Below the pieces are notes generated by a model. The model saw only the letters and a program-made list of their open reading frames with translations, was not told the DNA's origin and did not search any database. Shown piece by piece: positions 31,344 through 41,656 of a DNA stretch of 64,000 nucleotides. This DNA is from Paracidovorax anthurii (GTDB lineage Bacteria; Pseudomonadota; Gammaproteobacteria; Burkholderiales; Burkholderiaceae_C): NCBI RefSeq assembly GCF_003269065.1, contig NZ_QLTA01000003.1:1-64000 (forward strand). The letters run 5' to 3'. A program made the translations under genes and the position numbers. Numbering within the stretch: position 1 is the first letter of the stretch; each line of letters starts with the position of its first letter.

Positions 31344-32240
31344 ATGACCGCGTTCTTTATCGATGCAGACAACCTGTGCGCACCGTCCTGGGTGGAGGAG
31401 GCGTGCCGCGTCCTTGAGGCGCACGAGGGCGGCATGTCCGTGCGGCGCGCCTACGGCAGCGCCGAGAAGCTCAAGGGGCTGGGGGAGGTTCTTCGCACGC
31501 GGCTGATACGGCCCTACATGAACCTGTCGCTGCCGAAGAACACCACGGACGTGGCCATGGCCGTCGATGTGATGGAGCTGTCGTATGCGACGCCGCGTCC
31601 CGCGTCCATCGCCATCGGCTCCGGAGACGCCGACTTCGTGCCCCTGGTGCTGCGGCTGCGCGAGCGCGGCTTTCGCGTGGTCTGCGTCACCGAGAGAGGC
31701 AAGATGGCCGCCGAGGTCGTCTATGCCTACGACAAAGTGCATTTCGTGGGCAGCGACAGTGCGGCCCAGGAGCCGGCGGCAGTGCCCCAGGACGATGCCG
31801 CTGCCCTCGCCGTGAACCCGGCGGCGGCCAAGGCGCCGGCACCGGTGAGCCCTGCGGCCAGGAAGCCGCCAGCCAAGAAGGCCGCGGCCAAGCAGCGCGC
31901 TGCCACCGCCAAGACGGGCGCGGCGCCCGTGCCCGCCAAGAAAGCGCCGGCAAAGAAGGCGTCGCCTGCCGCCAAGAAGGCGCCGGCTTCGTCCTCTACG
32001 GCCAAGAGCGCATCTGCCGCGCCAGAGCAGGTCACGGTGCGGCACATCCTGGACCATGCGCCCGCGCTGGAAAGCGGCCAGCCGCAGCCCCTGGGCGAGA
32101 TCGCCAGGTTGCTGCATGACGCCAAGCTGCTGGGGAAGAACGCGGCCTCCACCAAGCTGTTCAAGAAGTTTCCGCACCATTTCGAGCTGCTGCCCACCCG
32201 CCAGCCGAACAAGGTGCGGTATCTCCTGCCCCCGCACTGA
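31344..32240 (+). CDS. NYN-domain (PIN-like) putative RNase with Lys/Ala-rich linker and C-terminal OST-HTH-like domain
   Basis: A 298-residue protein. Residues 1-140 form a NYN/LabA-type nuclease fold: the acidic residues in FIDADN, TTDVAMAVDVMELSY and GSGDADFVPLVLRLRERGF match the family's metal-binding Asp cluster. Residues 165-228 are a histone H1-like Lys/Ala/Pro linker (repeats of PAKKA and AAKK type). The C-terminus (about 232-298) resembles an OST-HTH/LOTUS RNA-binding domain, with GEIARLLHDAKLLGKNAASTKLFKKFPHHFEL. A GAGGGAGG ribosome-binding site is present. The next gene starts within its stop codon. RNA processing or turnover is inferred. Confidence 0.82.
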   Translation: MTAFFIDADNLCAPSWVEEACRVLEAHEGGMSVRRAYGSAEKLKGLGEVLRTRLIRPYMNLSLPKNTTDVAMAVDVMELSYATPRPASIAIGSGDADFVPLVLRLRERGFRVVCVTERGKMAAEVVYAYDKVHFVGSDSAAQEPAAVPQDDAAALAVNPAAAKAPAPVSPAARKPPAKKAAAKQRAATAKTGAAPVPAKKAPAKKASPAAKKAPASSSTAKSASAAPEQVTVRHILDHAPALESGQPQPLGEIARLLHDAKLLGKNAASTKLFKKFPHHFELLPTRQPNKVRYLLPPH

Positions 32241-33028
32241 TGCTGGCGGCGGCAAGCGTCTTCGGCGCGGAGTCCCCCTGGCTGCGGCCGTTGTCTGGCC
32301 TGGGGGTGGCGGTGGAGACGGCGTGGCGTGGCGGCCTGCCGCTGCCGGAGGCGCTGAATCGGATCGCCGGCGGCGTGGGCGGTGAGGGCGGTGCGCAAGG
32401 GCGGTGCGGCGTGCGTTTCGTTCCGCAGTCGGTCCTGGAGCCGGGCGTGCCGTATGAGCGCTTCATCCACGCCACCGGCACCGTGCCGACCCGCGGCAAC
32501 CTGCACGACTTCTTCAACGGCCTGATCTGGCTGCATTACCCACGCACCAAGCGCCTGCTGAACCGCTGGCAGGCCGAGGCCATCGCCGTGCAGGGCATCG
32601 GGGCCGTGCGCGGCCCGCTGCGGGATGCGATCACGGTGTTCGACGAGAACGGGGCAGTCCTGCTCGCGCCCGCCGCGCTGCGGGAGGCGCTCGCGGGCCG
32701 GGCCTGGCGCCGGTTGTTCGTGGACCTGCGCCCGCTCTGGGCCGAGGCGCGGCTGGTGGTGTTCGGCCACGCCTTGCTCGAACAGCTTGTCGCACCACGA
32801 AAACCGCTCACGGCCCACGTCCTCATGGGCTCCAATGCTCCTGAGAACGTAGCGAACGTGGATGCCTGGCTGGCCGGCGCGCTGGACCCGGCGCTGCTGC
32901 GGGCCAAGCCCTTCGCGCCCCTGCCCGTGCTGGGGGTGCCGGGCTGGTGGGCGGAGAACGAGAACTTTTGCTTCTATGATGACTCCTCCGTATTCCGCAG
33001 CGCCCGCCCCGCACAAAGCACACAATAG
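32240..33028 (+). CDS. DUF3025 family protein
   Basis: A 262-residue cytoplasmic protein starting in a TGATG overlap with the NYN gene. The central segment RFIHATGTVPTRGNLHDFFNGLIWLHYPRTKRLLNR and the later DLRPLWAEARLVVFGHALLEQL are the signature of DUF3025, a proteobacterial family without a known function. Conserved His and Asp residues in the first block could form a metal site. The coupling to a putative RNase gene may or may not be functional. Confidence 0.85.
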   Translation: MLAAASVFGAESPWLRPLSGLGVAVETAWRGGLPLPEALNRIAGGVGGEGGAQGRCGVRFVPQSVLEPGVPYERFIHATGTVPTRGNLHDFFNGLIWLHYPRTKRLLNRWQAEAIAVQGIGAVRGPLRDAITVFDENGAVLLAPAALREALAGRAWRRLFVDLRPLWAEARLVVFGHALLEQLVAPRKPLTAHVLMGSNAPENVANVDAWLAGALDPALLRAKPFAPLPVLGVPGWWAENENFCFYDDSSVFRSARPAQSTQ

Positions 33029-33154
33029 GGGTCCCTCCGCGCTGCCACGGTGGCTTGAAGGCCCGCGCACCATCCCCATTTTCCGGGCGTGCGGCGGGCA
33101 AGGCATCCGCCACCGCCCCACACCCAACGCTTCCCCTTCGTGGAGAAACCTTCG

Positions 33155-34027
33155 ATGAAACGAATCGCGCTATTTTTGTTGACCAACCTCGCCGTCATGG
33201 TGGTGCTGGGCGCCGTCGCCAGCCTGCTGGGCGTCAACCGCTTCCTGACGGCCAACGGGCTGAACCTGGGGGCGCTGCTCGGCTTCGCCTTCATCATGGG
33301 CTTCGGCGGCGCCATCATCTCGCTGCTCATGAGCAAGCCCATCGCCAAGTGGAGTTCCGGCGTGCGGGTCATCGACGGCACCGGCTCGCCCGACGAGGCC
33401 TGGATCGTGCAGACGGTGCGCAAGTTCGCCGACCAGGCCGGCATCGGCATGCCCGAGGTCGGCATCTTCGAGGGCGATCCCAACGCCTTCGCCACCGGCG
33501 CGTTCAAGAACAACGCCCTGGTGGCGGTGTCCACCGGCCTGCTGCAGGGCATGACCCGCGAGGAGGTCGAGGCCGTGATCGGCCACGAGGTGGCCCACAT
33601 CGCCAACGGCGACATGGTCACCATGACCCTGATCCAGGGCGTGATGAACACCTTCGTGGTGTTCCTCTCGCGCGTGATCGGCTATGCGGTGGACAGCTTC
33701 CTGCGCAGGAACGACGAGAACAGCTCCGGCCCCGGCATCGGCTACATGGTCACCACCATCGTGCTCGACATCGTGCTGGGCTTCCTTGCCTCGATGATCG
33801 TGGCCTGGTTCAGCCGCCAGCGCGAGTTCCGCGCCGACGCGGGCGCCGCCCAGCTCATGGGCCGCAAGCAGCCCATGATCAACGCGCTGGCCCGCCTGGG
33901 CGGCATGCATCCGGGCGAACTGCCCAAGAGCATGCAGGCCATGGGCATCGCCGGCGGCATCGGCAAGCTGTTCAGCACCCACCCGCCGATCGAGGAGCGC
34001 ATCGCCGCGCTGCAGGCCCGGGGCTGA
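33155..34027 (+). CDS. htpX: Membrane metalloprotease HtpX (M48B)
   Basis: A 290-residue inner-membrane zinc protease that degrades misfolded membrane proteins. Two N-terminal helices (about 4-27 and 37-57) precede the catalytic [10 protein letters not shown] motif (HExxH), two further helices follow, and the third zinc ligand lies in [24 protein letters not shown] is the usual C-terminal motif. TGGAGAAACC gives the ribosome-binding site for the ATG at 33155. It is followed by a strong terminator. Confidence 0.96.
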   Translation: MKRIALFLLTNLAVMVVLGAVASLLGVNRFLTANGLNLGALLGFAFIMGFGGAIISLLMSKPIAKWSSGVRVIDGTGSPDEAWIVQTVRKFADQAGIGMPEVGIFEGDPNAFATGAFKNNALVAVSTGLLQGMTREEVEAVIGHEVAHIANGDMVTMTLIQGVMNTFVVFLSRVIGYAVDSFLRRNDENSSGPGIGYMVTTIVLDIVLGFLASMIVAWFSRQREFRADAGAAQLMGRKQPMINALARLGGMHPGELPKSMQAMGIAGGIGKLFSTHPPIEERIAALQARG

Positions 34028-34078
34028 TTCCGCCCGCCCCCGCGGCACCCGTTCCGACATTCCAACATCTGGAATAAG

Positions 34079-34108
34079 GCCGCCCGGCTTGCGCCGGGCG
34101 GCTTTTTT
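34079..34108 (+). terminator. Rho-independent terminator of htpX
   Basis: A 10-bp perfect stem GCCGCCCGGC / GCCGGGCGGC with a TTGC loop and six T residues. Confidence 0.95.
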
Positions 34109-34230
34109 CATGCCCGGCGTTGCGCCAAAGCCGCACGGGATACGGGTTCGCCTTCAAGCTTTCTGCGGAGGCCGCCGATACACTGGGTTGAAACGAATTG
34201 CTTCGGTTGCCACGGCTGCCGCCTCACGCC

Positions 34231-35838
34231 ATGAACTTCCTTCGCAACGCCCGCCTCTCCGCCCGCCTCGCGCTCGCCTTCGGGGCCATCTGCGTGGTGA
34301 TGTCGCTCTCTGCCGCCGTGGGGATCTGGCGCCTGACGGAGCTGCAGGACATCACGGACGACCTGGGGGGGCCGTCCTCCGAGCGGGCCTTGCTGGCGCG
34401 CGAGCTGCATGCCATCGTGGTGCTCAGCTCCGCGCGCGCCGAGACGCTGCTGGAGATCGACAACCCCGTGTACGCGGCCCGCATCGATGCCGACCGCAAG
34501 CTCACCTCGGCGCGCTCGTCCGAAGTCCGCAAGCGGCTGGAGGCGCTGGCAGAGGACGCCGAGTCCAGGCGCATCTTCGAGGCCATCGACACGGCGGGCA
34601 ATGCCTTCCGGGCGGCGCGCGACGACCTCGTCAAGCGCCGCAAGGCGGGCGAAACCTTGCCGCCCGATGCCGTGGGCAAGCTGCTGCGGCCCACGGCCGA
34701 CCGCTATGCCGCCGCCGTGGACGAGATGGCCGAATACCAGCGCAAGCGCGTGGCCGAGGCGCGCGCCGCGGCGGAGGCCAGCGAGCGCCAGGGGATCGCC
34801 CTGCTCGTGGGGGGCTCGCTGCTGGGCCTGCTGCTGGGGCTGGGCTGCGCGCTGGTGCTGTCGCGCTCCATCCTGAGGCCGCTGTCGCGCGCGTCGTCGG
34901 TGTCCGACCGGATCGCCGAGGGGGACCTGACCTCCGTGGTGCCGCCCGCCGGCGAAGGCAACCGCGACGAGGTGCGCGCCCTGCTGGAGCGCCTGGGGGG
35001 CATGCAGCAGCGGCTCGCGGGGCTGGTGGTGGGCATGCGCCAGGCCAGTGCCTCGGTGGCCGGCGCCAGCGCCGAGATCGCGGCGGGCAACTCCGACCTG
35101 TCGGCGCGCACCGAGCAGACGGCCTCCAACCTGGAGGAGATCGCCGCCAGCATGGAGGAGCTGATCGCCACCGTGCGCCACAGCGCCGACGCGGCGCAGC
35201 AGGCCAGCACCCTGGCGGGCACCGCGAGCGACGTGGCCCGCCGGGGCCGCGATGCGGTGGAGCGCGTGGTGGGCACCATGGACGGCATCGCCCAGGCCTC
35301 CCGCAAGATCGCCGACATCACGAGCGTGATCGACGGCATCGCGTTCCAGACCAACATCCTGGCGCTCAACGCTGCCGTGGAAGCAGCCCGTGCGGGCGAG
35401 CAGGGCCGGGGCTTCGCGGTGGTGGCGGCCGAGGTGCGCAGCCTCGCGCAGCGCTCGGCCACGGCGGCCAAGGAGATCGGCACCCTCATCGGCGACAGCG
35501 TGCGCAAGGTGGACGAGGGCACCCAGCAGGTGCATGCCGCCGGCGGCACGATGGGCGAGATCGTGGGCTCGGTGGAGCAGGTGGCGACCATCATCGGCGA
35601 GATCAGCACCGCCGCCCGCGAGCAGAGCACCGGCCTGGGCCAGGTGGGCGAGGCCGTGGGCCAGCTCGACCAGATGACGCAGCAGAACGCCGCCCTGGTG
35701 GAGGAGTCCTCCGCCGCCGCGCAGGGCCTGCGCATGCAGGCGCAGCAACTGGCCGACCTGGTGGCGGCTTTCCGCCTGCCGGACGGCACCTCGGCGCCGG
35801 CGCTGCCGGGCTCGCCGATGGCCGCGCTGCCGCGCTGA
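34231..35838 (+). CDS. Methyl-accepting chemotaxis protein
   Basis: A 535-residue chemoreceptor. TM1 (about 13-31) and TM2 (about 189-212) bracket a four-helix-bundle periplasmic domain; HAMP ([22 protein letters not shown]) and the cytoplasmic signalling domain follow. The kinase-control hairpin tip reads [37 protein letters not shown], identical to the Tar/Tsr class. The C-terminus ([12 protein letters not shown]) lacks the NWETF-like tail that tethers CheR, in contrast to the receptor at 51658. The ligand cannot be predicted. Confidence 0.93.
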   Translation: MNFLRNARLSARLALAFGAICVVMSLSAAVGIWRLTELQDITDDLGGPSSERALLARELHAIVVLSSARAETLLEIDNPVYAARIDADRKLTSARSSEVRKRLEALAEDAESRRIFEAIDTAGNAFRAARDDLVKRRKAGETLPPDAVGKLLRPTADRYAAAVDEMAEYQRKRVAEARAAAEASERQGIALLVGGSLLGLLLGLGCALVLSRSILRPLSRASSVSDRIAEGDLTSVVPPAGEGNRDEVRALLERLGGMQQRLAGLVVGMRQASASVAGASAEIAAGNSDLSARTEQTASNLEEIAASMEELIATVRHSADAAQQASTLAGTASDVARRGRDAVERVVGTMDGIAQASRKIADITSVIDGIAFQTNILALNAAVEAARAGEQGRGFAVVAAEVRSLAQRSATAAKEIGTLIGDSVRKVDEGTQQVHAAGGTMGEIVGSVEQVATIIGEISTAAREQSTGLGQVGEAVGQLDQMTQQNAALVEESSAAAQGLRMQAQQLADLVAAFRLPDGTSAPALPGSPMAALPR

Positions 35839-35962
35839 CGCCGGCCTGTGCCCGTCCCCCGGCGGGGCGGTTTGTCTTTCCTTTTCTTTACACGGCAGGC
35901 GTCGGCAGGCGGTGGGGGCGGGCGCGTTCAACCACTATCCCTTGTCTGGATGGAGCCGTTCG

Positions 35963-36325
35963 ATGTCTTTCTTCCTTTCCCATGAGCGTTCCCGCGCCGC
36001 CGGCGCCCTGGCGGCCCTGGCCGCGGCCGTGACCCTGTCGGGCTGCGTGGTGGCGCCGCCCGCGCGGCAGGTGGTCGTGGAGCAGGGCCCCATGGTGGTC
36101 GCGCCCGTCGCGCCTCCGGCGCCGTACGTGGAGACGGTGACCGTCGCCCCCTCGCCGGTGCACGTGTGGGTGGGCGGCTTCTGGGAATGGGGGGGCAGCC
36201 GCTACGCGTGGCGCCCCGGCTACTGGGCCGCGCCGCCGCGCCCGGGTGCGGTCTGGGTGCCCCACCACTGGGAGCCGGGGCCGGGCGGGTGGCGCATGCG
36301 GCCGGGCCACTGGGGGCCGCGCTGA
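35963..36325 (+). CDS. Trp-rich lipoprotein (YXWxxGxW repeat type)
   Basis: A 120-residue lipoprotein with the lipobox TLSGC (Cys28). The mature part is rich in Val/Pro and then in Trp/Gly/His, with tandem YAWRPGYW, WVPHHWEPG and WRMRPGHWGPR repeats typical of the YXWGXW family of surface or periplasmic proteins. GGAG lies 8 bases before the ATG. The role is unknown; the aromatic repeats suggest binding to peptidoglycan or other glycans. Confidence 0.82.
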   Translation: MSFFLSHERSRAAGALAALAAAVTLSGCVVAPPARQVVVEQGPMVVAPVAPPAPYVETVTVAPSPVHVWVGGFWEWGGSRYAWRPGYWAAPPRPGAVWVPHHWEPGPGGWRMRPGHWGPR

Positions 36326-36348
36326 TGCCCGTGGCGGGTGAATGCCGC

Positions 36349-38082
36349 TCAGGCCAGTAGAAGTAGAGCGCGCGCGACGGCTTCGCCCACCTTGATGCCG
36401 TCCACGCCGGCCGACAGGATGCCGCCGGCATAGCTCGCGCCCTCGCCCGCCGGATACAGGCCGGCGGTGTTGAGGCTCTGCAGGTTTTCGCCCCGGCCGA
36501 TCTTGAGCGGCGAGGAGGTGCGCGTCTCCACGCCCGTCAGCACGGCGTCGTGCATGTCGAAGCCCTTGATCTTGCGGCCGAAGGCCGGCAGCGCCTCGCG
36601 CAGCGCGGCGATGGCGTAGTCGGGCAGGGCGGCGCGCAGGTCGGTGAGGGTGACGCCGGGCCGGTACGAGGGCAGCACGTCGCCCAGCTCCCGCGAGGCG
36701 CGGCCCGCGATGAAGTCGCCCACGAGCTGGCCGGGGGCGTTGTAGTTGCCGCCGCCCAGCACGTAGGCGCCGGATTCGAGCTGGCGCTGCAGCACGATGC
36801 CCGCGAGCGGGTGGGCCGCGCCGGCGGGCAGTGCCTCCACGCCGTGCGTGGCACCCAGCGCCGCCTCGAACGCGGCCGGGTCGGAGGGATAGTCGCGCGG
36901 GTCGATGCCCACCACCATGCCTGCGTTGGCGTTGCGCTCGTTGCGCGAGTACTGGCTCATGCCGTTGGTCACCACGCGGCCGGGCTCGCTGGTGGCGGCC
37001 ACCACCGTGCCGCCGGGGCACATGCAGAAGCTGTACACCGCGCGGCCGTTGGCGGCGTGGTGCACGAGCTTGTAGTCGGCCGCGCCGAGCAGCGGGTGGC
37101 CGGTGTGCCGGCCCCAGCGCGCGCGGTCGATCACCCCCTGCGGGTGCTCGATGCGAAAGCCCACCGAGAAGGGCTTGGATTCCATGTGCACGCCGCGCGC
37201 GTACAGCATCGCGAAGGTGTCGCGCGAGCTGTGGCCCAGGGCCATCACCACGTGCGAGGCCGCGAGGTCGTGGGTGAGCCCGGTGGCCTGGTCCAGCACG
37301 CGCAGGCCGCGCAGGTGCCGGCGGCCGCCCGCGTCTTCTTCCACCGCCACGTCGGTCACGCGCTGCTGGAAGCGCACCTCGCCGCCCAGGGCGATGATCT
37401 GCTCGCGCAGCGTCTCCACCACTTTCACGAGCTTGAAGGTGCCGATGTGCGGGTGCGCGGCGTAGAGGATCTCGGGCGGGGCGCCGGCCTGCACGAACTC
37501 CTCCATCACCTTGCGGCCCAGGTGGCGCGGGTCCTTGATCTGGCTGTAGAGCTTGCCGTCGCTGAACGTGCCCGCGCCGCCCTCGCCGAACTGCACGTTG
37601 GATTCGGGGTGCAGCTCGCGCCGGCGCCACAGGCCCCAGGTGTCCTGCGTGCGCTCGCGCACGGCCCGGCCGCGCTCCAGCACGATGGGCCGAAAGCCCA
37701 TCTGCGCCAGCACCAGCGCGGCGAAGATGCCGCAGGGGCCGAAGCCCACCACCACGGGGCGCTCGCGCAGGCCGGCGGGTGCGCGGCCCACGGGCTTCCA
37801 GGCCATGTCGGGCGTGGGCTGGATGTGCGGGTGCGCCTCGTGGGGCGCGAGCAGCGCGGCCTCGTGGGCGGGCTCGGCCAGGGCGACATCGACGATGTAG
37901 ACGGCCAGCAGCTCGGGCTTGCGCGCGTCGAAGCTGCGCTTGAACACCGTGAGGTGGGTGATGTCCCCGGGCGCGATGCCCAGGATGCGTGCGGCGGCGT
38001 CGCGCAGCGCGGTGTCGGGGTGCTGCTCGCCATCGGGCGGCAAGGCGGCCAGCGGCAGCTTGATTTCGGAGAGGCGGATCAT
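36349..38082 (-). CDS. FAD-dependent dehydrogenase of the COG2509 family
   Basis: A 577-residue flavoprotein. The N-terminal ~100 residues form an extra domain (MIRLSEIKLPLAAL), followed by a Rossmann FAD-binding motif PVVVGFGPCGIFAALVLAQMG, the conserved NVQFGEGGAGTFSDGKLYSQIKD segment and the C-terminal LYPAGEGASYAGGILSAGVDGIKVGEAVA. These are diagnostic of uncharacterised FAD-dependent dehydrogenases related to GidA/HI0933-like proteins. Substrate unknown. The start at 38082 is the first ATG next to the conserved N-terminus. Confidence 0.88.
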   Translation of the reverse strand: MIRLSEIKLPLAALPPDGEQHPDTALRDAAARILGIAPGDITHLTVFKRSFDARKPELLAVYIVDVALAEPAHEAALLAPHEAHPHIQPTPDMAWKPVGRAPAGLRERPVVVGFGPCGIFAALVLAQMGFRPIVLERGRAVRERTQDTWGLWRRRELHPESNVQFGEGGAGTFSDGKLYSQIKDPRHLGRKVMEEFVQAGAPPEILYAAHPHIGTFKLVKVVETLREQIIALGGEVRFQQRVTDVAVEEDAGGRRHLRGLRVLDQATGLTHDLAASHVVMALGHSSRDTFAMLYARGVHMESKPFSVGFRIEHPQGVIDRARWGRHTGHPLLGAADYKLVHHAANGRAVYSFCMCPGGTVVAATSEPGRVVTNGMSQYSRNERNANAGMVVGIDPRDYPSDPAAFEAALGATHGVEALPAGAAHPLAGIVLQRQLESGAYVLGGGNYNAPGQLVGDFIAGRASRELGDVLPSYRPGVTLTDLRAALPDYAIAALREALPAFGRKIKGFDMHDAVLTGVETRTSSPLKIGRGENLQSLNTAGLYPAGEGASYAGGILSAGVDGIKVGEAVARALLLLA

Positions 38083-38161
38083 GGGGGTGTGCGGCCCGTG
38101 TCGATCGGGCGGTGCGGGAAAAACGGGCGAGATCATAAGCCAGGGGCCGCCCCGGAGATCG

Positions 38162-38213
38162 GTTTGCTATTTAATTTATAGCAAACAATGTAGAAAACAC
38201 GGCGACGTGGCGC
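38162..38213 (+). repeat. AT-rich dispersed repeat R1, intergenic copy
   Basis: GTTTGCTATTTAATTTATAGC, then AAACAATGTAGAAAA, then CACGGCGACGTGGCGC. The best-preserved copy: the first part is a near-perfect stem-loop (TTTGCTAT / ATAGCAAA). It lies between the flavoprotein and YbhN-like genes. Confidence 0.8.
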
Positions 38214-39253
38214 TAATCCGGCCTTTGACTGGCGCGGGAAGGCCCCCGGGAGGCCTCGCGGCCCCGCCCCGCCAGTTCCACCGCGCCGAAGGCCAGCGCC
38301 GCGAGCACCAGCGGCGCGAAGAAGTAGAGCGCCCGGTAGGCCAGCACCGCCGCCAGCGCCTGCGGGGCGGGCATGTAGGCCGACAGCACGGCCGTGCCCA
38401 CGGCCTCCAGCACGCCCAGGCCCGCCGGGATGCGCGACACCAGCCCCGCCACTGCGCCCAGCAGCACCGTGGCGAGCGCCGCCGCATAGGGCGGCTGGCC
38501 GCCCGTGAGCACCCACACGGACGCGCCCATCACCATCCAGTTGGCGGCCGAGACGGCCACCTGCAGCAGGGCCACTCGCCAGCCCGGCAGCGGGAAGGCA
38601 TGGCCCCGCCAGGCGATCGGCCGGCCGCGCCGCGCCGCGCAGGCGACGACGTAGCCCGCCGCCGCCAGCATCAGCGCGGCGCCGATCCAGCGCAGCGCGC
38701 CGGGCCCCAGGTGCCAGCCCTCGGGCAGGCGTGGCGGGCCGACCCAGAACATGGCGCCCGCCAGCGCGAGGTAGCCCAGCCAGTTGGTCACGATGCTCTG
38801 CCCCACCACCTGCCCGATGGTGCCCACGGACAGCCCCTGCCGCGAGTAGAGCCGGTAGCGCACGGTGACGCCGCCGATGATGGAGCCCAGGTTCAGCGTG
38901 AACGGATAGGCGATGAGCGTGATGCCCATCGTGCGGCCTGCCGGGAGGCCGTGCCGCGTGAAGTGCCGCCCGAAGAGATCGAAGGTGCCGTAGAGCCCGT
39001 GGCTGGCGAGCGCCAGCGCGCCGCCCGCGAGCAGCGTGGCCGGCGGCAGGGCGAGGAAGGCGGCCCACACGGCCGCCCAGTCCACGGTGCGCGCCTGCCG
39101 CACGAGCAGCGCCGCCACGAAGAGCACGAAGGCCCCGGTGGCGAGCGCCATCGCCCAGCGCCACCCGCGCCGGGCGCGCAGCCTCTGCCAGCGGCCGCGC
39201 GCCACGGCCTCGCCGCCGGCCGGCATCGGGGGGGCGCGGGAGGCGCAGGGCAT
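38213..39253 (-). CDS. YbhN-like integral membrane protein (UPF0104, LPG synthase TM region)
   Basis: A 346-residue polytopic membrane protein with 7-8 helices, of the family related to the transmembrane part of lysylphosphatidylglycerol flippase/synthase. The motifs YPFTLNLGSIIGGVTVRYRLYSRQGLS and VSRIPAGLGVLEAVGTAVL are family hallmarks. It lies 6 bp behind the clsB-like gene, the same order as ybhP-clsB-ybhN in Escherichia coli. It probably moves or senses a phospholipid; direct evidence is lacking. The first 30 residues are polar and basic, so the exact start is uncertain. Confidence 0.87.
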   Translation of the reverse strand: MPCASRAPPMPAGGEAVARGRWQRLRARRGWRWAMALATGAFVLFVAALLVRQARTVDWAAVWAAFLALPPATLLAGGALALASHGLYGTFDLFGRHFTRHGLPAGRTMGITLIAYPFTLNLGSIIGGVTVRYRLYSRQGLSVGTIGQVVGQSIVTNWLGYLALAGAMFWVGPPRLPEGWHLGPGALRWIGAALMLAAAGYVVACAARRGRPIAWRGHAFPLPGWRVALLQVAVSAANWMVMGASVWVLTGGQPPYAAALATVLLGAVAGLVSRIPAGLGVLEAVGTAVLSAYMPAPQALAAVLAYRALYFFAPLVLAALAFGAVELAGRGREASRGPSRASQRPD

Positions 39254-39259
39254 CGGGGG

Positions 39260-40537
39260 TCAGGTGGCCGAGGGCCAGCGGCCCTGCCGGTCGTCGGACG
39301 TCTCGCGCGCCCGGTCCCGGTCCGCACCGGCGCCGACCAGCGAGATCTCGGGTTCATGGCGCGGCAGCCAGCCTGCCCAGGCCGGGAACCAGCGCATGAG
39401 GTGGAAGACGCAGTAGCTGCGCAGCAGCCGCAGCCCGTCCCAGCGCCCCGGCGGCGTGGGCTCCACCTGGCGGCAGCAGTGCTCCATCAGGTGCGCGAGC
39501 CGCCCGTGCAGCGTGGCGTTGAAATCGCGGTCGCGGATGACCACGTTGGCCTCCAGGTTCAGCGACAGGCTCAGCGGATCGAGGTTGCTCGATCCCACGG
39601 TGGACCATTCGCCGTCCACCAGCGCCACCTTGCCGTGCAGGGGGCGTTCGCAGTATTCGTAGATGCGCACGCCGGCGCGCAGCAGGTGGTCGTAGAGCAT
39701 GCTCGCGGCGGTGCGCACGATGGGCATGTCGGGCTGGCCCTGCAGGATCAGGCGCACGTCCACGCCGCGCCGCGCCGCGCGGCGCATCTCGCGGATGAAG
39801 CGGTAGCCGGGGAAGAAGTAGGCGTTGGCGATCACCACGCGCTCGCGCGCGGCGCGCAGCGCCACGCGGTAGTGGCGCTCGATGTCGTTGGTGTGGGCAT
39901 GGTTGTCGCGCGTCACGAAGATCGCGTCGGCCGACCCGGTGGGAGCGATCGCCCCGGCGGCCTCGCGCGCCCGCGCGCCCCAGCGCGGCGGCCGCTGTGC
40001 GCGGCGCCGCTCGCACTGGGCCACCACGCCGAGCGCAAAGCGGTGCAGGTGGGCCACGATGGGGCCGCGCACTTCCACCGCGTAGTCCTGCTTGGCCTCG
40101 GGGCCGAAATCGGCCACGTGGTCTGCCGAGTAGTTGATGCCGCCGATGAAGCCCACCGTGCCGTCCACCACCACGATCTTGCGGTGCATGCGGCGCAGCA
40201 CGTTCAGGCGCTGGCCGAGGATGCGCCGGCCCGGGTCGAAGATGCGGAAATGCACGCCCGCCTCCACGAGCGGATCGACGAAGGACGGGGGCAGGTCCGG
40301 CGAGCCGAAGCCGTCCACCAGCACGTGCACCTGCGCGCCGTTGCGCGCGGCCTGCAGCAGCGCGGCGTGCAGGCCCCGGCCGATCTTGTCGTCGAAGAGG
40401 ATGAAGGTCTCCAGCAGCACCTCGCGCCGGGCCGCCGCGATCGCGCCGAACACGCGCGGGAAGAAGTCCTCGCCGTTCTCCAGCAGCTCGAAGCGGTTGC
40501 CCGGCACCCACCGGGAGGAGCGGCGCAGCGGCCTCAC
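39260..40537 (-). CDS. clsB: Cardiolipin synthase B-type phospholipase D protein
   Basis: A 425-residue enzyme with two phospholipase D motifs, [18 protein letters not shown] and [20 protein letters not shown], each giving His-x-Lys-x4-Asp. It joins phosphatidylglycerol molecules (or PG and PE in ClsC) into cardiolipin at the inner membrane. No ATG is suitably placed; a GTG at 40537 forms GTGA with the stop of the ybhP-like gene and puts the start at [22 protein letters not shown], which fits ClsB. The neighbours on both sides match the conserved ybhP-clsB-ybhN order. Confidence 0.92.
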   Translation of the reverse strand: MRPLRRSSRWVPGNRFELLENGEDFFPRVFGAIAAARREVLLETFILFDDKIGRGLHAALLQAARNGAQVHVLVDGFGSPDLPPSFVDPLVEAGVHFRIFDPGRRILGQRLNVLRRMHRKIVVVDGTVGFIGGINYSADHVADFGPEAKQDYAVEVRGPIVAHLHRFALGVVAQCERRRAQRPPRWGARAREAAGAIAPTGSADAIFVTRDNHAHTNDIERHYRVALRAARERVVIANAYFFPGYRFIREMRRAARRGVDVRLILQGQPDMPIVRTAASMLYDHLLRAGVRIYEYCERPLHGKVALVDGEWSTVGSSNLDPLSLSLNLEANVVIRDRDFNATLHGRLAHLMEHCCRQVEPTPPGRWDGLRLLRSYCVFHLMRWFPAWAGWLPRHEPEISLVGAGADRDRARETSDDRQGRWPSAT

Positions 40538-41313
40538 AGCGCGATCTCCGCGGCCAGCGGCGCGTGGTCCGACAGCTTGTGCCAGGGCTTGCGCGGCAGC
40601 ACCATGGGCGCGTGCACCGCCGCGTTGCGCACATAGATGCGGTCCAGCGCCAGCAGCGGCATCGACGCGGGAAAGGTGCGCACGGCGCGCCCGTCGGCGT
40701 GCACGAACACCTCGTGCAGGCCGGCGCCCCGGCGCAGCACCTCGTGGGCGCGGCCGCGCCAGTCGTTGAAGTCGCCCGCCACGATCACGGGCTCGTCCTG
40801 CGGGAAGGTGTTGACGAGGTCGCACACGCGCCGCAACTGGCTTTGCCGGTGGTTCTCCTGCAGGCCCAGGTGCACGCAGACGGCATGCACCTGCTGCTCG
40901 TGCCCCGGGGGCTGCAGCACGCAGTGCAGCATGCCGCGCCGCTCGGGGCCGCTCACCGAGATGTCGTGGTTCTCGTAGTGGACGATGGGGAACTTGGAGA
41001 GCAGGGCGTTGCCGTGGTGGCCGCTGTCGTAGACGGCGTTGCGGCCATAGGCGTACTGGCCCCAGATCGTGTCGGCGAGGAACTCGTAGTGCGGCTCCTG
41101 CGGGAAATTGGCCACACGGTTGGCGTGGCGCTGGTGCGTGCCCAGCACCTCCTGCAGGAACACCAGGTCCGCCGAGACACCGCGCACGGCCTCGCGCAAC
41201 TCGTGCAGCATGAAACGGCGGTTGAAGGACGTGAAGCCCTTGTGCACGTTCACGGTGAGCACCTTGAACGCGATGGGGGAGGGGGTTGCTGCGTGGGAAT
41301 CCATGGATGCCAT
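40534..41313 (-). CDS. Endonuclease/exonuclease/phosphatase-family protein (YbhP-like)
   Basis: About 259 residues of the EEP fold. Catalytic elements are the N-terminal LTVNVHKG (Asn), the metal-ligand Glu in [25 protein letters not shown] and the final [10 protein letters not shown]. Members are Mg-dependent phosphodiesterases acting on DNA or phospholipid-derived phosphates; coupling to clsB hints at a lipid-related role, as proposed for YbhP. Start codons at 41337, 41313 and 41304 are in frame and none has a strong ribosome-binding site; 41313 is a compromise. Confidence 0.87.
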   Translation of the reverse strand: MASMDSHAATPSPIAFKVLTVNVHKGFTSFNRRFMLHELREAVRGVSADLVFLQEVLGTHQRHANRVANFPQEPHYEFLADTIWGQYAYGRNAVYDSGHHGNALLSKFPIVHYENHDISVSGPERRGMLHCVLQPPGHEQQVHAVCVHLGLQENHRQSQLRRVCDLVNTFPQDEPVIVAGDFNDWRGRAHEVLRRGAGLHEVFVHADGRAVRTFPASMPLLALDRIYVRNAAVHAPMVLPRKPWHKLSDHAPLAAEIAL

Positions 41314-41656
41314 CGGTGTGAGAGGCACCGCTGCCATGGCGGGGGGCCGGCGGCCGCGGCGCTGGGTTCCGACCGATTGTTCCGGCGGGCGCGGGGCCGG
41401 GCTGTAGGACGTCGGGCCGACCGCGTGTGCAGCGCATGCGGCGGCCCCGGGGAGGCGGTATCCGTGATTCACGGTGCCACGCGCGCTGCGCGGCGCACGC
41501 TACTGGCGCTGCATCATCCGTCCGGTGGCCGCGGAGCAGGCCATGCCAGCAAACGCCGTGGAGCGGGCTTCGCCCGGCCACCGGCGTTGTCCCCCTTCCC
41601 GCGCGCAGCGCGAGAGAAGGGGGAAGGCGCGAAGCGCCACAGGGGGTTGTTTCACA
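41314..41656. other. Intergenic region with nested hairpins between clsB operon and cysK
   Basis: About 340 bp, no gene seen. Near the cysK end, inverted repeats such as CCCCCTTC/GAAGGGGG (about 41588-41622) and GGCGC-GAA-GCGCC (about 41626-41638) could terminate cysK transcription on the minus strand. The remainder shows only the promoter side of the ybhP-like gene. Confidence 0.45.
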
